A stretch of DNA of 64,000 nt from Rhizobium brockwellii (GCF_000769405.2 NZ_CP053439.1:4200501-4264500), one strand, 5' to 3'; shown: positions 18,186-31,096, numbered from the stretch's first letter. Notes: a model not told the origin generated them from the letters alone. Numbers and translations: made by a program.

Positions 18186-18587
18186 TTACTTGTCGACGAG
18201 CTTCAGGGCCTTGTCGAACACCTTCAGCACTTGGTTCAGCTCGTGACCGCGCTTCAGGATCGTGCCGTTGACGCTGATCACTGAATAGGCACCCTGCTTG
18301 GCGGCGAGCTTCGGGTTTTTCTCGATGCGGAAGAGCGGCATTTCGCCGGAACGCTTGAAAACGGAAAAGACCGCCCTGTCCTTCAGGTGATCGATGGCGT
18401 AGTCGCGCCATTCACCATCACCAACCATCCGGCCGTAAATCCAGAGGATCGCGTCCAGTTCGCGCCGGTGGAAGGTCACCGGAAGCGGGTCCTTGCTTTG
18501 TCTGTATTCCCTGAGATCGACGACGACTGAGGAACTGTGGTCGACGGAACGGCTTTCGCCGTGTCGCAAATCCGGCTGATCTGTCAT
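18186..18587 (-). CDS. DUF2794 family protein
   Basis: A 133-residue soluble protein, mostly found in alphaproteobacteria, recognised as DUF2794 by VVDLREYRQSK, VTFHRRELDAILWIYG and GHELNQVLKVFDKALKL. The function is unknown. The ATG at 18587 starts MTDQPDLRHGE; an upstream frame to 18653 is open but cysteine-rich and unlike the family. Confidence 0.8.
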   Translation of the reverse strand: MTDQPDLRHGESRSVDHSSSVVVDLREYRQSKDPLPVTFHRRELDAILWIYGRMVGDGEWRDYAIDHLKDRAVFSVFKRSGEMPLFRIEKNPKLAAKQGAYSVISVNGTILKRGHELNQVLKVFDKALKLVDK

Positions 18588-18877
18588 CAGTCTCACAAGG
18601 CCTCCACATATGACAGGAGAGTGACAGTTTGCCCGAGCTGCCGCAAATTGCAAGAGTGCCGACTGTCACATTCAGCCGCACTACAGCGCCGCGCGTCTCT
18701 CGCGCAAGGGCGCTGGGCAGGCCAACGCTTTCTCCGCAGCGCCGCATTTCAGTCAAAACAGCGCCTCATTTGCAGGAGATTTATGAGCTCCAGTTTGGCG
18801 CCAACGCGCCAAAGGGCCCGGCGGAGCGTATCGACCTTAACCCCAGCCCCGAATACGCTCGGCCGGGCCGCCCCAGC
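18588..18877. other. Intergenic stretch with no supported gene
   Basis: An open frame runs on the plus strand at 18629-18898 (89 codons) but has no ribosome binding site and no recognisable family, and it reads into a palindrome. I see no RNA gene. Confidence 0.4.
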
Positions 18878-18901
18878 ATTTCATCCGTAACCGGATGAAA
18901 T
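18878..18901 (-). terminator. Hairpin after the DUF1223 gene
   Basis: ATTTCATCCG and CGGATGAAAT form perfect 10-base arms with a four-base loop, one base past the stop codon. There is no T tract; it could stop or protect the message. Confidence 0.5.
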
Positions 18902-18902
18902 T

Positions 18903-19643
18903 TCAGATATTTTTGCCAGCCATCACCACGGTCGCGCCAAGGATCGCAGCCGGATCGCCGTCTGCGGTCGCCGATTGCAGCAGGATGGCGCAGCCCTCGA
19001 GCTGCGGCCGCTGCAGCACGCTGGCGGGCAGCGTCAGACTGGTCGCCTTGCCGTCCCACATGCCGACGGTTTCGACATTGGTGACGCTGTGCAGATAGGA
19101 GATCTTCTGGCCGCTGTTCTCGCCCTTTTCGACGTCGATCGTCTTTTCCTTGTCGAAATAGACCATCACGACATTGGCTTTGCCCTGTCCCGCGCCGATC
19201 TTGATCTCCAGCTCGTCGCCGCGCATCGCGGCGCTGATCGGAACGGTCAGCCCGTTGCCTTCGCTGCTATAGGTGTCGATCTTGCTGTTGATGCCATTCA
19301 GATCGGCGCCGGCCAGATGGTCGCGTCCATTGACGATGGCCTGCGGCGTGTAGACGTTGCTGCGGCCCATCGTCTTGGCATAGCCATACTGCCGCTCGGT
19401 GTTTTCCTTGGAGCTCAGCGTATCGGCCCAGCCGAGATAGTTCCAGTAATCGACATGATAGGCGAGCGCGATGACATCACCCTGGTTCACCAACTTACGG
19501 AAAGCGGCATCAGCGGGAGGACAGGAGGAGCAGCCCTGCGACGTGAAGAGTTCGACGACACCTTTCGGTGTGCCATCTTCGGCCTGCAACGGGCCTGAGA
19601 GAACAACGCCGGCGATCAGCGGAATCAAAAAACGGGGGGACAT
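18903..19643 (-). CDS. DUF1223 secreted thioredoxin-fold protein
   Basis: A 246-residue exported protein with a signal peptide ending near GPLQA. A CSSC redox-type motif follows (Cys38 and Cys41, in TSQGCSSCPPAD), then AYHVDYWNYLGW and YTPQAIVNG, all hallmarks of DUF1223. A thiol-disulfide role in the periplasm is likely from the fold, but the partner is unknown. Confidence 0.88.
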   Translation of the reverse strand: MSPRFLIPLIAGVVLSGPLQAEDGTPKGVVELFTSQGCSSCPPADAAFRKLVNQGDVIALAYHVDYWNYLGWADTLSSKENTERQYGYAKTMGRSNVYTPQAIVNGRDHLAGADLNGINSKIDTYSSEGNGLTVPISAAMRGDELEIKIGAGQGKANVVMVYFDKEKTIDVEKGENSGQKISYLHSVTNVETVGMWDGKATSLTLPASVLQRPQLEGCAILLQSATADGDPAAILGATVVMAGKNI

Positions 19644-19821
19644 TCACCTGCACCTCTTTTTCAGCGCCGACGGCATGTTGGAACCGGAGGCCCTGACATA
19701 TGAACGTACGAATAATCCTTCCGGGTCCAAACGAAAAGTCACGAACGGGTGAGACATAGCTAGACGGGAACTTGCGTAAAACAAATCATCGTGAGCCCCG
19801 TTTGAAGACTGTCGCCGCAAA

Positions 19822-19851
19822 GAAAAACCGCCGGAAACTGCTCTCCGGCGG
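19822..19851 (-). terminator. acnA terminator
   Basis: On the minus strand CCGCCGGA pairs with TCCGGCGG and is followed by TTTTTC, 27 bases after the acnA stop. Confidence 0.85.
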
Positions 19852-19877
19852 CCATTATCATGTGAGTGTCTTAAAAA

Positions 19878-22568
<2,691 letters not shown>

Positions 22569-22830
22569 GAGAGACCCCGTTTCTGATAGCCAACACAGTC
22601 GTGCGAACGCCTATGCACTTAATGCACATCAGGATGCGGGTACGGCCATTTCCGCTGTCCGCACGTGGAACAGACGCTCCAAGTTCGGCGCAAGGATGAA
22701 ATTCACGCCGACCGCTGGCGTGGTTGCAGGTCTTATAGATAATTTCCTAAAAACTTGCCATACCCGAGCACGGTCAAATTCGGACATTTTTTGACCCCGC
22801 CGCGAGCCGAAACCAAGAAAGAGCCGACGC
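22569..22830. other. Divergent acnA / ccmA promoter region
   Basis: This 262-base gap carries promoters for both directions. A short palindromic stretch, TGCACTTAATGCAC, lies about 45 bases before acnA and could be an operator. I did not find a convincing Irr or Fur box. Confidence 0.35.
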
Positions 22831-23478
22831 ATGCATCTCACCGCCGAAAATCTGGCTGCAAGGCGCGGTGAGGATCTCATTTTCGTTAGCATTTCCTTTC
22901 ACTTGGCAGCCGGCGATGCGCTTGTGCTCACGGGAAGAAATGGATCGGGAAAGTCCACTTTGTTGCGTGTGGCCGCCGGCCTGCTGAGACCGGAAAAAGG
23001 CACTGTCATCTTCCACGGCGAGGAGTGCCCGGAAGGCAGGCAGCCCGGCGAAGTCAGCCACTACCTCGGCCATAGAAATGCGATGAAGAGTGAACTTACG
23101 GTTGCAGAAAACCTCGATTTCTGGCGCACCTTTCTCGGCAATATCGGAAGCGGTGCCGGTCTCTCCATCGAGGACGCCGCCGACGCCGTTGGCCTTTCGG
23201 AAATCACCCACCTTCCCTTCGGTTATCTCTCCGCCGGCCAGCAGCGCCGGATAGCCTTCGCCAAACTGCTCGTCGCCCACCGCCCCGTCTGGATCCTCGA
23301 CGAGCCGACCGCGGCACTCGATGCCAACGCCGACGGGCTGCTTGCCGATTTGATCACTGGGTATCTGGCAAAGGGCGGCATCGTGCTGGCGGCGACGCAT
23401 CAGCCTCTGGGGCTGAAGAATGCGCAGGAATTGAAGATGACGGGCTTTGCCGGTTTGGACGCGGGGGTGTGGGGGTGA
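22831..23478 (+). CDS. ccmA: Heme exporter ATP-binding protein
   Basis: The ATPase of the CcmABCD heme-handling complex in cytochrome c maturation (215 residues). It has Walker A GRNGSGKST, the signature LSAGQQRRIAFAKLL and Walker B WILDEPTAALD. It energises release of holo-CcmE. It opens the ccm operon; a palindromic element separates it from ccmB. The ribosome binding site is weak (AGAAAGAG). Confidence 0.95.
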   Translation: MHLTAENLAARRGEDLIFVSISFHLAAGDALVLTGRNGSGKSTLLRVAAGLLRPEKGTVIFHGEECPEGRQPGEVSHYLGHRNAMKSELTVAENLDFWRTFLGNIGSGAGLSIEDAADAVGLSEITHLPFGYLSAGQQRRIAFAKLLVAHRPVWILDEPTAALDANADGLLADLITGYLAKGGIVLAATHQPLGLKNAQELKMTGFAGLDAGVWG

Positions 23479-23495
23479 TGTATCTCCGTATGGCT

Positions 23496-23669
23496 ACCCC
23501 CCTCTGCCCTGCCGGGCATCTCCCCCACAAGGGGGGAGATCACAAGCCGCTCAGCTTTCCCGCCTCGCAACCGGATTGCCGACTTGGATGGCCGATTGTT
23601 TGGGGAAGCGAGAGCATCCAGCCGATCTCCCCCCTTGTGGGGGAGATGCCCGGCAGGGCAGAGGGGGGT
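23496..23669. repeat. Palindromic element with perfect 45-bp inverted arms, between ccmA and ccmB
   Basis: The left arm at 23496-23540 (begins ACCCCCCTCTGCC) and the right arm at 23625-23669 are exact reverse complements over 45 bases, with 84 bases between. Each arm itself contains GC-rich self-complementary parts (CCCTGCCGGGC, CTCCCCCACAAGGGGGGAG). A 42/45 copy lies inside ftsY at 28328-28372. It looks like a non-coding mobile palindrome that entered the operon. Its effect on ccmB expression is unknown. Confidence 0.85.
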
Positions 23670-23704
23670 GCCCCGTCCACCGCACATGCAGAGAGCTGCC
23701 CCGC

Positions 23705-24364
23705 ATGACCGCCCTCTTCCTCCGCGACCTGAAGCTCTCGATCCGTGCCGGCGGCGGTGCGCTGATCGGCGTGCTGTTCTTCCTGACCATCGTCGCCGTC
23801 ATTCCCTTCGGCGTTGGTCCCGATCTCAAGCTGCTGTCGCGCATCGGCCCCGCCATCGTCTGGATCGGGGCGCTGCTTGCCGCCCTTCTCGGCCTCGACC
23901 GCCTGTTCCAGGCGGAGCGCGATGACGGATCGCTCGACCTGATGCTGATGCAGGAAACGCCGCTTGTCCTCACCGTGCTGGTCAAATGCCTTGCCCATTG
24001 GACGGCCACCAGCCTGCCGCTGGTCATCGCCTCGCCGTTGCTCGGCCTCTTCATGAACATGGACGAGACGGCGATCGGCGCGACCATGCTGACGCTGCTG
24101 ATCGGCTCGCCCGCCATCACCTTCATCGGCGCCGTGGGTGCTGCCGTTGCCGTGGCGCTGCCCCGCGGTGGCCTGCTGGTCTCGATCCTCGTGCTGCCGC
24201 TGACCATTCCGGTGCTGATCTTCGGTGTCAGCGCCACCTATGCCGCAGTCGAGGATCCCGCCCCGTTCCTGCCACCCTTTCTGATCCTCATTGCGCTGAC
24301 ACTCTTCTTCGCGGTCATCGGCCCGGCAGCTGCCGCTCTGGCGCTGCGAAACACGACGGATTGA
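23705..24364 (+). CDS. ccmB: Heme exporter membrane protein
   Basis: A 219-residue inner-membrane component of the CcmABCD complex, with six hydrophobic helices. The N-terminus [18 protein letters not shown] and [18 protein letters not shown] middle ([15 protein letters not shown]) fit CcmB. The frame is open upstream through the palindromic element to 23447, but the ATG at 23705 fits the family start. It is preceded by 226 bases of inserted sequence after ccmA. Confidence 0.94.
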   Translation: MTALFLRDLKLSIRAGGGALIGVLFFLTIVAVIPFGVGPDLKLLSRIGPAIVWIGALLAALLGLDRLFQAERDDGSLDLMLMQETPLVLTVLVKCLAHWTATSLPLVIASPLLGLFMNMDETAIGATMLTLLIGSPAITFIGAVGAAVAVALPRGGLLVSILVLPLTIPVLIFGVSATYAAVEDPAPFLPPFLILIALTLFFAVIGPAAAALALRNTTD

Positions 24365-24411
24365 TGGGTCATTCGATTGCAGGAAAAACCGGATCAAGGT
24401 ATGGAAGCGAC

Positions 24412-25173
24412 ATGAGCGAAACGAGCCTTGCCATCAGCAAATTCAGCGATCTCGCCAACCCGACGCGATTTCTGGCGCTGGCGGCGCGCGCCATTCCGTG
24501 GCTGGCCGGCATCACCGCTCTCTGTTTCGCGGTCGGTCTCTATCTGAGCTTCGCCACCGAAGGCGACTACCAGCAGGGCGAGACCGTGCGCATCATGTAT
24601 GTGCATGTGCCCTCGGCCTGGCTTTCGATGATGTGCTATACGATCATGAGCCTCTCGGCGATCGGTACGCTGGTCTGGCGCCACCCGCTGGCCGATGTCT
24701 CCGCCAAGGCCGCAGCGCCGCTCGGTGCCGCCTTTACCCTGCTTGCCCTCGTCACCGGTTCGCTCTGGGGCAAGCCGATGTGGGGCACCTGGTGGGTCTG
24801 GGATGCACGGCTGACCTCCGTCTTCGTTCTCTTCCTGATGTATCTCGGGCTGATTGCGCTCGGTCGCGCCATCGACGATCCGTCGAAGGCCGCGCGCGTC
24901 AGCGCCGTGCTCATCCTCGTCGGCTTCGTCAACATCCCGATCATCAAATTCTCGGTCGAGTGGTGGAACACGCTGCACCAATCGGCAAGTGTACTGCGCC
25001 TCGACGGCCCGGCGATCGATCCGGAATTCCTGCGGCCGCTATTCGTCATGGCGATCGCCTTCACCCTGCTCTTCTTCACGCTGCACATCATGGCGATGAG
25101 GAACGAGATCTGGCGCCGCCGCATTGCCGCCCAGCGCCGTCTTGCCGCCCGCATGGCGAGCCGGGAGGAATAG
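24412..25173 (+). CDS. ccmC: Cytochrome c maturation heme-handling protein
   Basis: A 253-residue inner-membrane protein that loads heme onto CcmE. The tryptophan-rich [13 protein letters not shown] signature is present between helices, with periplasmic histidines (MYVHVPSAW and WNTLHQSAS) that act as heme ligands in the family. The start is the ATG at 24412. It follows ccmB by 47 bases in the operon. Confidence 0.95.
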   Translation: MSETSLAISKFSDLANPTRFLALAARAIPWLAGITALCFAVGLYLSFATEGDYQQGETVRIMYVHVPSAWLSMMCYTIMSLSAIGTLVWRHPLADVSAKAAAPLGAAFTLLALVTGSLWGKPMWGTWWVWDARLTSVFVLFLMYLGLIALGRAIDDPSKAARVSAVLILVGFVNIPIIKFSVEWWNTLHQSASVLRLDGPAIDPEFLRPLFVMAIAFTLLFFTLHIMAMRNEIWRRRIAAQRRLAARMASREE

Positions 25174-25175
25174 CC

Positions 25176-25355
25176 GTGACGCATGCCTTCTACGTCTACG
25201 CTTCCTATGGCTTTGCAGCCCTGGTGACGATCGCCGTCACCGCCTGGACCTGGGCCGACGGCCGCGCCCGCCGCAGGGAACTTGCAGCCCTTGAGGCTGC
25301 CGGCATCCGCCGCCGTTCGGCGCGCCCCAAGGACAGCGTGGGAGATGGCGAATGA
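25176..25355 (+). CDS. ccmD: Heme exporter small protein
   Basis: A 59-residue protein with one transmembrane helix ([16 protein letters not shown]) and a charged cytoplasmic tail, the CcmD pattern. It starts with GTG at 25176, with GGAGG nine bases upstream inside the ccmC end, and its stop overlaps the ccmG start by four bases. It stabilises the CcmABC complex. Confidence 0.88.
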   Translation: MTHAFYVYASYGFAALVTIAVTAWTWADGRARRRELAALEAAGIRRRSARPKDSVGDGE

Positions 25356-25960
25356 ACGACACGCCGGAAAACACCGCCGCCAAGCCGCGCGGGCTGAGCC
25401 GCTACGCATTGGCGCTGCTGCCGCTCATCGTCTTCGGCGGCATTGCAGCCACGGCCGCAAAGATGCTCTACGACCAGGATTTCCATGGCAAGAACATCGC
25501 CGAAATTCCCTCCGCCCTGATCGGCACCAAGGCGCCGGCGCTGAACCTGCCGCCGCTCGACGGCGCCAACCTGCCGGCGCTGACTGATGCGGCAATCAAG
25601 GGCAAGCTGACCCTCGTCAACGTCTTTGCCTCATGGTGCCTCCCCTGCCGGGACGAACATCCGGTATTGAAAGAACTGGCAAAAGACGGACGCCTGAACA
25701 TCGTCGCCATCAATTACAAGGACCAGAGCGACAACGCCCTGCGTTTCCTCGGCGAACTCGGCAACCCTTTTCGGGCGATCGGCATCGATCCGAACGGCAA
25801 GGCAGCGATCGACTGGGGTGTCTACGGCATTCCGGAAAGCTATCTGGTCGGGCCTGACGGCACGATCCTCTACAAGCGCGTCGGCCCCTTCGACGATATC
25901 AGCCTGAAGGAAGGGCTTTTTCCAGCGATGGAAAAGGCGCTCGGCAAGCCGGCTTCGTAG
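25352..25960 (+). CDS. ccmG: Periplasmic thiol:disulfide oxidoreductase for cytochrome c maturation
   Basis: A membrane-anchored thioredoxin (202 residues) with an N-terminal helix at about residues 19-35 and the active site WCLPC (Cys96, Cys99). GIPESYLVG is the cis-proline loop of CcmG/DsbE. It reduces apocytochrome c heme-binding cysteines. It ends the ccm cluster here; ccmE, ccmF and ccmH are not in the window and are presumably elsewhere. Confidence 0.94.
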   Translation: MNDTPENTAAKPRGLSRYALALLPLIVFGGIAATAAKMLYDQDFHGKNIAEIPSALIGTKAPALNLPPLDGANLPALTDAAIKGKLTLVNVFASWCLPCRDEHPVLKELAKDGRLNIVAINYKDQSDNALRFLGELGNPFRAIGIDPNGKAAIDWGVYGIPESYLVGPDGTILYKRVGPFDDISLKEGLFPAMEKALGKPAS

Positions 25961-25979
25961 TTTCGTCTCCGGAAAAGCC

Positions 25980-26567
25980 TTAAAGCCCGCTCTGCCAGAC
26001 CTTGATCGCCTCCACCGGCCAGATCAGCATGACAACGTTGAGCGTCAGGTTGTCGCGGATCACGTAGCCAGTGAAAATCTCGAAGAAGATGGCGATCGCA
26101 ACCGTGAGCGCCACCGGCGCGCGCCGCGCGAAGAAGAAGCCGACGCACATGAAGACGGTGTCCATCGCCGAATTCAGGATGCTGTCGCCGTAATAATCGA
26201 GCGCGATCGTTGCCGTGCGGTAGCGGTCGATGATGAGCGGCGAATTCTCGAGCAGCTCCCAGCCGGATTCGATGACGAGCGCCAGCAGCAGCCTTGCCCC
26301 CAACGGCTTGCCGCGCAGGATGAGATGCGCGAGCCCGTAAAACAGGAAGCCGTGGATGATGTGTGACGGCGTATACCAATCCGACAAATGCTGCGAATTG
26401 CCGCTGGTATTGACCCCACCCTCCCACAGCTTGACATAACCGCAGGCGCAGATCGGCACGCGGCCCATCATATATTCGGCGGCAATCTGAATGATCAGAA
26501 CCGCAAGGCAGGCGACAAACCAGAAATACTGGTGTCTTACGCGGTATTCGGCCTCTGCAGCGCTCAC
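25980..26567 (-). CDS. UPF0314 (DUF2585) membrane protein
   Basis: A 195-residue membrane protein with about five helices, recognised as the UPF0314/DUF2585 family common in Rhizobiales ([47 protein letters not shown]). The function is unknown. It starts with GTG overlapping the yciB stop by four bases, so the two form an operon. Confidence 0.88.
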   Translation of the reverse strand: MSAAEAEYRVRHQYFWFVACLAVLIIQIAAEYMMGRVPICACGYVKLWEGGVNTSGNSQHLSDWYTPSHIIHGFLFYGLAHLILRGKPLGARLLLALVIESGWELLENSPLIIDRYRTATIALDYYGDSILNSAMDTVFMCVGFFFARRAPVALTVAIAIFFEIFTGYVIRDNLTLNVVMLIWPVEAIKVWQSGL

Positions 26568-27208
26568 TTCTCGCCATCCGTTTCCAGGTTGATGCTATGC
26601 TTCAGCACCAGCGGCATCTGCGCCAGCGTGAAGATGATGGTGATCGGCATCGTGCCCCAGACCTTGAAGGCGACCCAGGTACCGTCGGAAAAGTTGCGCC
26701 AGACGACTTCGTTCAGCACGGCAAGGAAGAGAAAGAAGATGCCCCAGCGAATGGTGAGCTTGCGCCAGCCCTCGGCATCGAGCTGGAAGGCGGCGTTGAA
26801 GACGTAGCCGAGCAGTGACTTGCCGAAAGCCAGTCCGCCGAGCAGCGCCACCCCGAAGAGCGCGTTGACGATGGTCGGCTTCATCTTGATGAAGGTTTCG
26901 TTCTGCAGCCAGATCGACAGCGAGCCGAAGATGACGACCACGATGCCGGATACAAAAGGCATGATCGGCAGATGGCCGAGCACGATCTTCGAAACGATCA
27001 GCGAGATGATCGTCGCCGCCATGAAGAGGCCGGTCGCGACGAACAGCGGTCCGCCCAATTCGGAAAGAGCGGGAAACGTCTCCACCAGCCACTGGCCACG
27101 CAGATTGGCGAAGAAGAAGATCATCAGCGGCCCGAGTTCCAGCGCCAGTTTCAGCAGCGGATGATGCCGGTCGGCAGCAGACGGGGTGATATCGCTTTCG
27201 GTGCTCAT
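26564..27208 (-). CDS. yciB: YciB / intracellular septation protein A family
   Basis: A 214-residue inner-membrane protein with about six helices. The N-terminal [13 protein letters not shown] and the late [24 protein letters not shown] fit YciB/IspA, which affects envelope integrity and cell division in other bacteria. It is coupled to the downstream UPF0314 gene and lies 75 bases after ftsY on the same strand. Confidence 0.9.
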   Translation of the reverse strand: MSTESDITPSAADRHHPLLKLALELGPLMIFFFANLRGQWLVETFPALSELGGPLFVATGLFMAATIISLIVSKIVLGHLPIMPFVSGIVVVIFGSLSIWLQNETFIKMKPTIVNALFGVALLGGLAFGKSLLGYVFNAAFQLDAEGWRKLTIRWGIFFLFLAVLNEVVWRNFSDGTWVAFKVWGTMPITIIFTLAQMPLVLKHSINLETDGEK

Positions 27209-27283
27209 GCGTTCTTCAAACCTGTTTTCCTGGAAACCTGTCGCGGCCTTGGCCTGCAGGCTTTTGGCGGCATATCTGTGGCA

Positions 27284-28903
27284 TCATTGCCCAAGTCCGG
27301 CAATGGCGTGGGCAAAATCCTCGGCCTCGAACGGCTCCAGATCCTCGACGCCCTCGCCGACGCCGATGAAATAGACTGGCAGCTTATGCTTGGCGGAGAT
27401 GGCGACGAGGATGCCGCCGCGCGCCGTGCCGTCGAGCTTGGTCATGATCAACCCGTTGACGCCGGCGACGTTGCGAAAGATCTCGACCTGGCTGAGCGCG
27501 TTCTGCCCGGTCGTGGCATCGAGCGTCTGCAGCACAGTATGCGGCGCATCGGGATCGAGTTTGCCGAGCACGCGCACGATCTTCTCGAGCTCGGCCATCA
27601 GCTCTGCCTTGTTCTGCAGGCGGCCGGCGGTATCGACGATCAGCACGTCGCATTTTTTCGCCTTCGCCTGTTCGAAGGCATCATAGGCAAGGCCGGCGGC
27701 ATCGGCGCCGAGTTTGGTGCCGATGAATTCGGAATTCGTCCGGTCGGCCCAGATTTTCAGCTGCTCGATCGCCGCCGCACGGAAAGTATCGCCGGCGGCC
27801 AGCATCACCTTTAGCCCGGCGCCGGAAAGCTTCGCCGCAAGCTTGCCGATCGTCGTGGTCTTGCCCGTGCCGTTGACGCCGACGACGAGGATGACATGCG
27901 GCTTGTGCGAGAGGTCGAGCTGCAGCGGCCTGGCGACCGGCTTCAGGACCTTGGCGATTTCGGATGCCATGATCCGGCTGACATCCTCGCCGGTGACATC
28001 CTTGCCATAGCGCTCGGAAGAAAGCGTGTCGGTGACGCGCATGGCGGTCTCGACGCCGAGATCGGCCTGGATCAGCAGGTCCTCAAGGTCCTGCAGCGTC
28101 TCGTCATCGAGCTTGCGCTTGGTGAAGAGCGCGGCGATCTGGCCGGTCAGCTGCGAGGAGGTGCGCGCAAGACCGTTGCGCAGGCGCTGGAACCAACTGA
28201 GTTTTGGCTGCAGGACAACGGGCTCCGGCTCGACGACCTTCGGGCCGGTGGCAAAGCCTCTGGGGAGGATGGGGGAGCCGGTCTCCGGTTCTGCCACGGT
28301 CGTTTCGGAGGGCTCGGCGGGTGCGATACCCCCCTCTGCCCTGCCGGGCATCTCCCCCGCAGGTGGGGAGATTGGCTGGTAGGGCGAATCCAGCCCTGCA
28401 TCATCCTCAGTCGGAATCTCTTCCGGCTCGGTTGGAACCTCTTCCGGAAGCTTTTCGACGATCTCTTCGAGGTCAGCCGGCTGTTCTAGCGCTCCGGTCT
28501 CCACAGGATCTGCCGCCTCGTGCGGGAGATGTTTCAGAGGGACAGAAGCGGGTATTTCCGTAACGGTTTCGGCGACCGTCTGGCTTTCAGCCTCCGCCTC
28601 CGCTGCTGCCTCGGCTTCCAGCAATGAGAGCGGCACAACACCCATGTCGCTCAGCTGGTCGGCGGCGGGCAGGATTGCGGATTCGACATCATCTTCGGAA
28701 ACAGTTGCTTCGACCCCGCCCTCGTCAATATCGGCTGCGGGCCCGCCGGCAGTATCCATTTCCTCGGCCAGCACCGGATCGTCAGCAACCGGCAGATCTT
28801 CGTCGCGCGAACGCGGCTCCAGCTCCCTTTCCACGGCCGCAGGCACAGGTTCTTCAGCCGGCTTGCCGAAGGTAAAGACCTTTTTGATGAAACTGAGCGC
28901 CAT
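27284..28903 (-). CDS. ftsY: Signal recognition particle receptor
   Basis: The SRP receptor GTPase (539 residues) that docks ribosome-SRP complexes at the inner membrane. The first 240 residues are a long acidic, proline-rich A domain; the NG domain follows with G1 GVNGTGKTTT (342-351), DTFRAAA, DTAGRLQ and TKLDGTARGG. Within the A domain, residues 178-192 (ISPPAGEMPGRAEGG) are encoded by a 45-bp copy of the palindrome arm found between ccmA and ccmB, aligned exactly to 15 codons. The start has GGA six bases upstream. Confidence 0.96.
   Translation of the reverse strand: MALSFIKKVFTFGKPAEEPVPAAVERELEPRSRDEDLPVADDPVLAEEMDTAGGPAADIDEGGVEATVSEDDVESAILPAADQLSDMGVVPLSLLEAEAAAEAEAESQTVAETVTEIPASVPLKHLPHEAADPVETGALEQPADLEEIVEKLPEEVPTEPEEIPTEDDAGLDSPYQPISPPAGEMPGRAEGGIAPAEPSETTVAEPETGSPILPRGFATGPKVVEPEPVVLQPKLSWFQRLRNGLARTSSQLTGQIAALFTKRKLDDETLQDLEDLLIQADLGVETAMRVTDTLSSERYGKDVTGEDVSRIMASEIAKVLKPVARPLQLDLSHKPHVILVVGVNGTGKTTTIGKLAAKLSGAGLKVMLAAGDTFRAAAIEQLKIWADRTNSEFIGTKLGADAAGLAYDAFEQAKAKKCDVLIVDTAGRLQNKAELMAELEKIVRVLGKLDPDAPHTVLQTLDATTGQNALSQVEIFRNVAGVNGLIMTKLDGTARGGILVAISAKHKLPVYFIGVGEGVEDLEPFEAEDFAHAIAGLGQ
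28328..28372 (-). repeat. Palindrome-arm copy inserted in the ftsY coding region
   Basis: This 45-base stretch matches the left arm at 23496-23540 at 42 positions, with the three differences in the CACAAGG loop region. It is a single arm, not an inverted pair, and is read in frame as 15 amino acids in the disordered acidic domain. Confidence 0.85.
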
Positions 28904-28919
28904 GGGGATTCCGTGAAAG

Positions 28920-30194
28920 TCAGGCCGCTGCTGCGGCCGTCAATTGCATGTCGAGATGCTTGCCATTGTGGCCGGTGATCGTGACCGGCACAAGTTCGCC
29001 GGGACGAAGGCCGGGGGCTGCGACCAGCGTGAAGTTCTCCGTATGCGCCAGGCCGTTGTTTTCAACAAGCAGCCATTGCCGGGTTCCGATCATCCGATCG
29101 AGATGGGATTGATGCAGCCTAAGTCCAGTGGCGCGCAGCCTTGCGGCGCGATCCTTGACCAGCGACCGGTCGAGCTGCGGCATGCGCGCCGCCGGCGTGC
29201 CGGGACGCGGACTGTAGGGGAAGACGTGCAGATGGGCGATACCGGCTTCTTCCGCCAGCCGCACGGCATTCTCGAACATCTCTTCGGTTTCTGTGGGAAA
29301 GCCGGCGATCATATCGGCGCCGAAGCTCATCTCGGGGCGCAGCCGGCGCGCATCCTCGATGAAACGCAACGCATCGGCGCGTAAATGCCGGCGCTTCATG
29401 CGTTTCAGGATCATGTCGTCGCCATGCTGCAGCGACAGATGCAAATGCGGCATGAAACGGGGCTCGTCGGCGATGAGATCCATCAGATGGGCATCGGCTT
29501 CGATGCTGTCGATCGAGGAAAGCCGCAGGCGGCGGATATCGGGGATCTGCTTCAGCAGCGTCTTTGCCAACAGCCCGAGCGTCGGGGCGCCCGGCAGATC
29601 GCCGCCATAGCTGGTGGCATCGACGCCGGTCAGCACGATTTCGCGATAACCGCCGTCGACGAGCTTGCGGGCCTGATCGACAACTGCTCCCATCGGTACG
29701 GAGCGGGAATTGCCGCGGCCATAGGGAATGATGCAGAAGGTGCAGCGATGGTCGCAACCGTTCTGCACCTGGATGAAGGCACGCACATGGCCGTCGATAT
29801 GCCTGATCATCTGCGGCGCCGTCGCCTTGACGCTCATGATGTCGTTGACGCGGAGCTTCTCTTCGGCCGAAACGCCGAAGTCCGGCAGGCTGCGATAGGA
29901 GGCGCTCGTCAGCTTTTCCTCGTTGCCGAGCACGGCATCGACCTCTGCCATCGCGGCGAAGGTTTGCTTTTCCGTCTGCGCGGCGCAGCCGGTGACGATG
30001 ATGCGGGCATGCGGATTGTCACGCCGTGCCCGGCGGATCGCCTGGCGGGCCTGGCGCACGGCCTCGCCGGTCACGGCACAGGTGTTGACCAGGATGGCGT
30101 GATTGAGCCCGGCCTTTTCAGCCTGCGCCTTCATCACTTCGGATTCATATGTGTTGAGGCGGCAGCCGAAGGTAATGACCTCGATGCCGCTCAC
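28920..30194 (-). CDS. mtaB: tRNA N6-threonylcarbamoyladenosine(37) methylthiotransferase
   Basis: A radical-SAM methylthiotransferase (424 residues) that turns t6A37 into ms2t6A37 in tRNAs reading ANN codons. The N-terminal UPF0004 domain holds [19 protein letters not shown] and VTGCAAQ cysteines; the radical SAM motif is [15 protein letters not shown]; a C-terminal TRAM-like domain follows. The start is a GTG at 30194 overlapping the dapF stop, so it is coupled to dapF. Confidence 0.93.
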   Translation of the reverse strand: MSGIEVITFGCRLNTYESEVMKAQAEKAGLNHAILVNTCAVTGEAVRQARQAIRRARRDNPHARIIVTGCAAQTEKQTFAAMAEVDAVLGNEEKLTSASYRSLPDFGVSAEEKLRVNDIMSVKATAPQMIRHIDGHVRAFIQVQNGCDHRCTFCIIPYGRGNSRSVPMGAVVDQARKLVDGGYREIVLTGVDATSYGGDLPGAPTLGLLAKTLLKQIPDIRRLRLSSIDSIEADAHLMDLIADEPRFMPHLHLSLQHGDDMILKRMKRRHLRADALRFIEDARRLRPEMSFGADMIAGFPTETEEMFENAVRLAEEAGIAHLHVFPYSPRPGTPAARMPQLDRSLVKDRAARLRATGLRLHQSHLDRMIGTRQWLLVENNGLAHTENFTLVAAPGLRPGELVPVTITGHNGKHLDMQLTAAAAA

Positions 30195-31096
30195 TGCGCC
30201 TCCGCCTCTCGGGTACCCTCGCGCGACCAAAGACCGGTCGAAGGATCGAGCCTGCCCGACCATTCCCATTCGGCCGGGCCGGTCATGATCACGTGATCGT
30301 CGCGCTCGCGCCATTCGATGGAAAGCACGCCCGGCGGCTTGGCGCTTGCCACATTGATCGTCACCTTGCGGCCGGTGCGGCCGGTGCGCGCAGCACTGAC
30401 GGCAGCCGAACAGGCAGCGGAGCCGCAGGCAAGCGTCAGGCCCGCGCCGCGCTCCCAGGTGCGCGTCGTCACCGATGTCGGAGAGGTCACTTGCGCCAGG
30501 GTGATATTGGCGCGCTCGGGAAACATCGGATGGTTTTCGAGCAGCGGTCCGAAACGGGCGAGGTCATAGGACATCACGTCCCTGTCCACCCAGAAGATCG
30601 CATGCGGATTGCCCATCGACATTGCCGAAGGCGAATGCAACACCGGCTTGTCGATCGGGCCGATCTGCAGTTCGATGCGGCTGGTGTCGTGGAATTCTTC
30701 CGCCAGCGGGATCCTGTCCCAATCGAACACCGGTCGGCCCATATCGACCGAAATCGTCCCGTCCTCGTGCTCGACGGCGTTGAGGATGCCGGCGACCGTC
30801 TGGAAGGTAAAGACCTTCCTGCCGGTCTCGGCGGCAAGCGCCTGCACCACGCAGCGCGTACCGTTGCCGCAGGCCTGCGCCTTCGAGCCATCGGAATTCA
30901 GGATATCGATGAAGGCATCGGTGCCTTCGGCCTTCGGATCATGGATCGCCATGATCTGATCGAACTCCGTGTGCGGATCGGCATTGAGCGCGACCGCTGC
31001 CGCCGGCGTCACTTTGTCCGGCCGGCCGCGCATGTCGACAACCAGGATCTTGTTGCCAAGCCCGTTCATCCTCGCGAATTCGACCGTTGCGCTCAT
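30191..31096 (-). CDS. dapF: Diaminopimelate epimerase
   Basis: The enzyme (301 residues) that epimerises LL- to meso-diaminopimelate for lysine and peptidoglycan. Both catalytic cysteines are present, in ACGNGTR and ACGSAA. The N-terminus [15 protein letters not shown] is typical. An ATG at 31105 would add three residues. It is followed by mtaB with a four-base overlap, an order seen in other rhizobia. Confidence 0.95.
   Translation of the reverse strand: MSATVEFARMNGLGNKILVVDMRGRPDKVTPAAAVALNADPHTEFDQIMAIHDPKAEGTDAFIDILNSDGSKAQACGNGTRCVVQALAAETGRKVFTFQTVAGILNAVEHEDGTISVDMGRPVFDWDRIPLAEEFHDTSRIELQIGPIDKPVLHSPSAMSMGNPHAIFWVDRDVMSYDLARFGPLLENHPMFPERANITLAQVTSPTSVTTRTWERGAGLTLACGSAACSAAVSAARTGRTGRKVTINVASAKPPGVLSIEWRERDDHVIMTGPAEWEWSGRLDPSTGLWSREGTREAEAQ

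Noticed and set aside
18629..18898. 89-codon open frame between DUF2794 and DUF1223 genes
   Set aside because: No ribosome site, no family, and it ends inside a palindrome.
23496..23669. CRISPR-like pair of repeats
   Set aside because: Only two copies in inverted orientation, with no regular spacers and no cas genes.
23447..23704. Longer ccmB start giving a 305-residue protein
   Set aside because: The extra residues come from the palindromic element and the ccmA end; the ATG at 23705 matches the family start.
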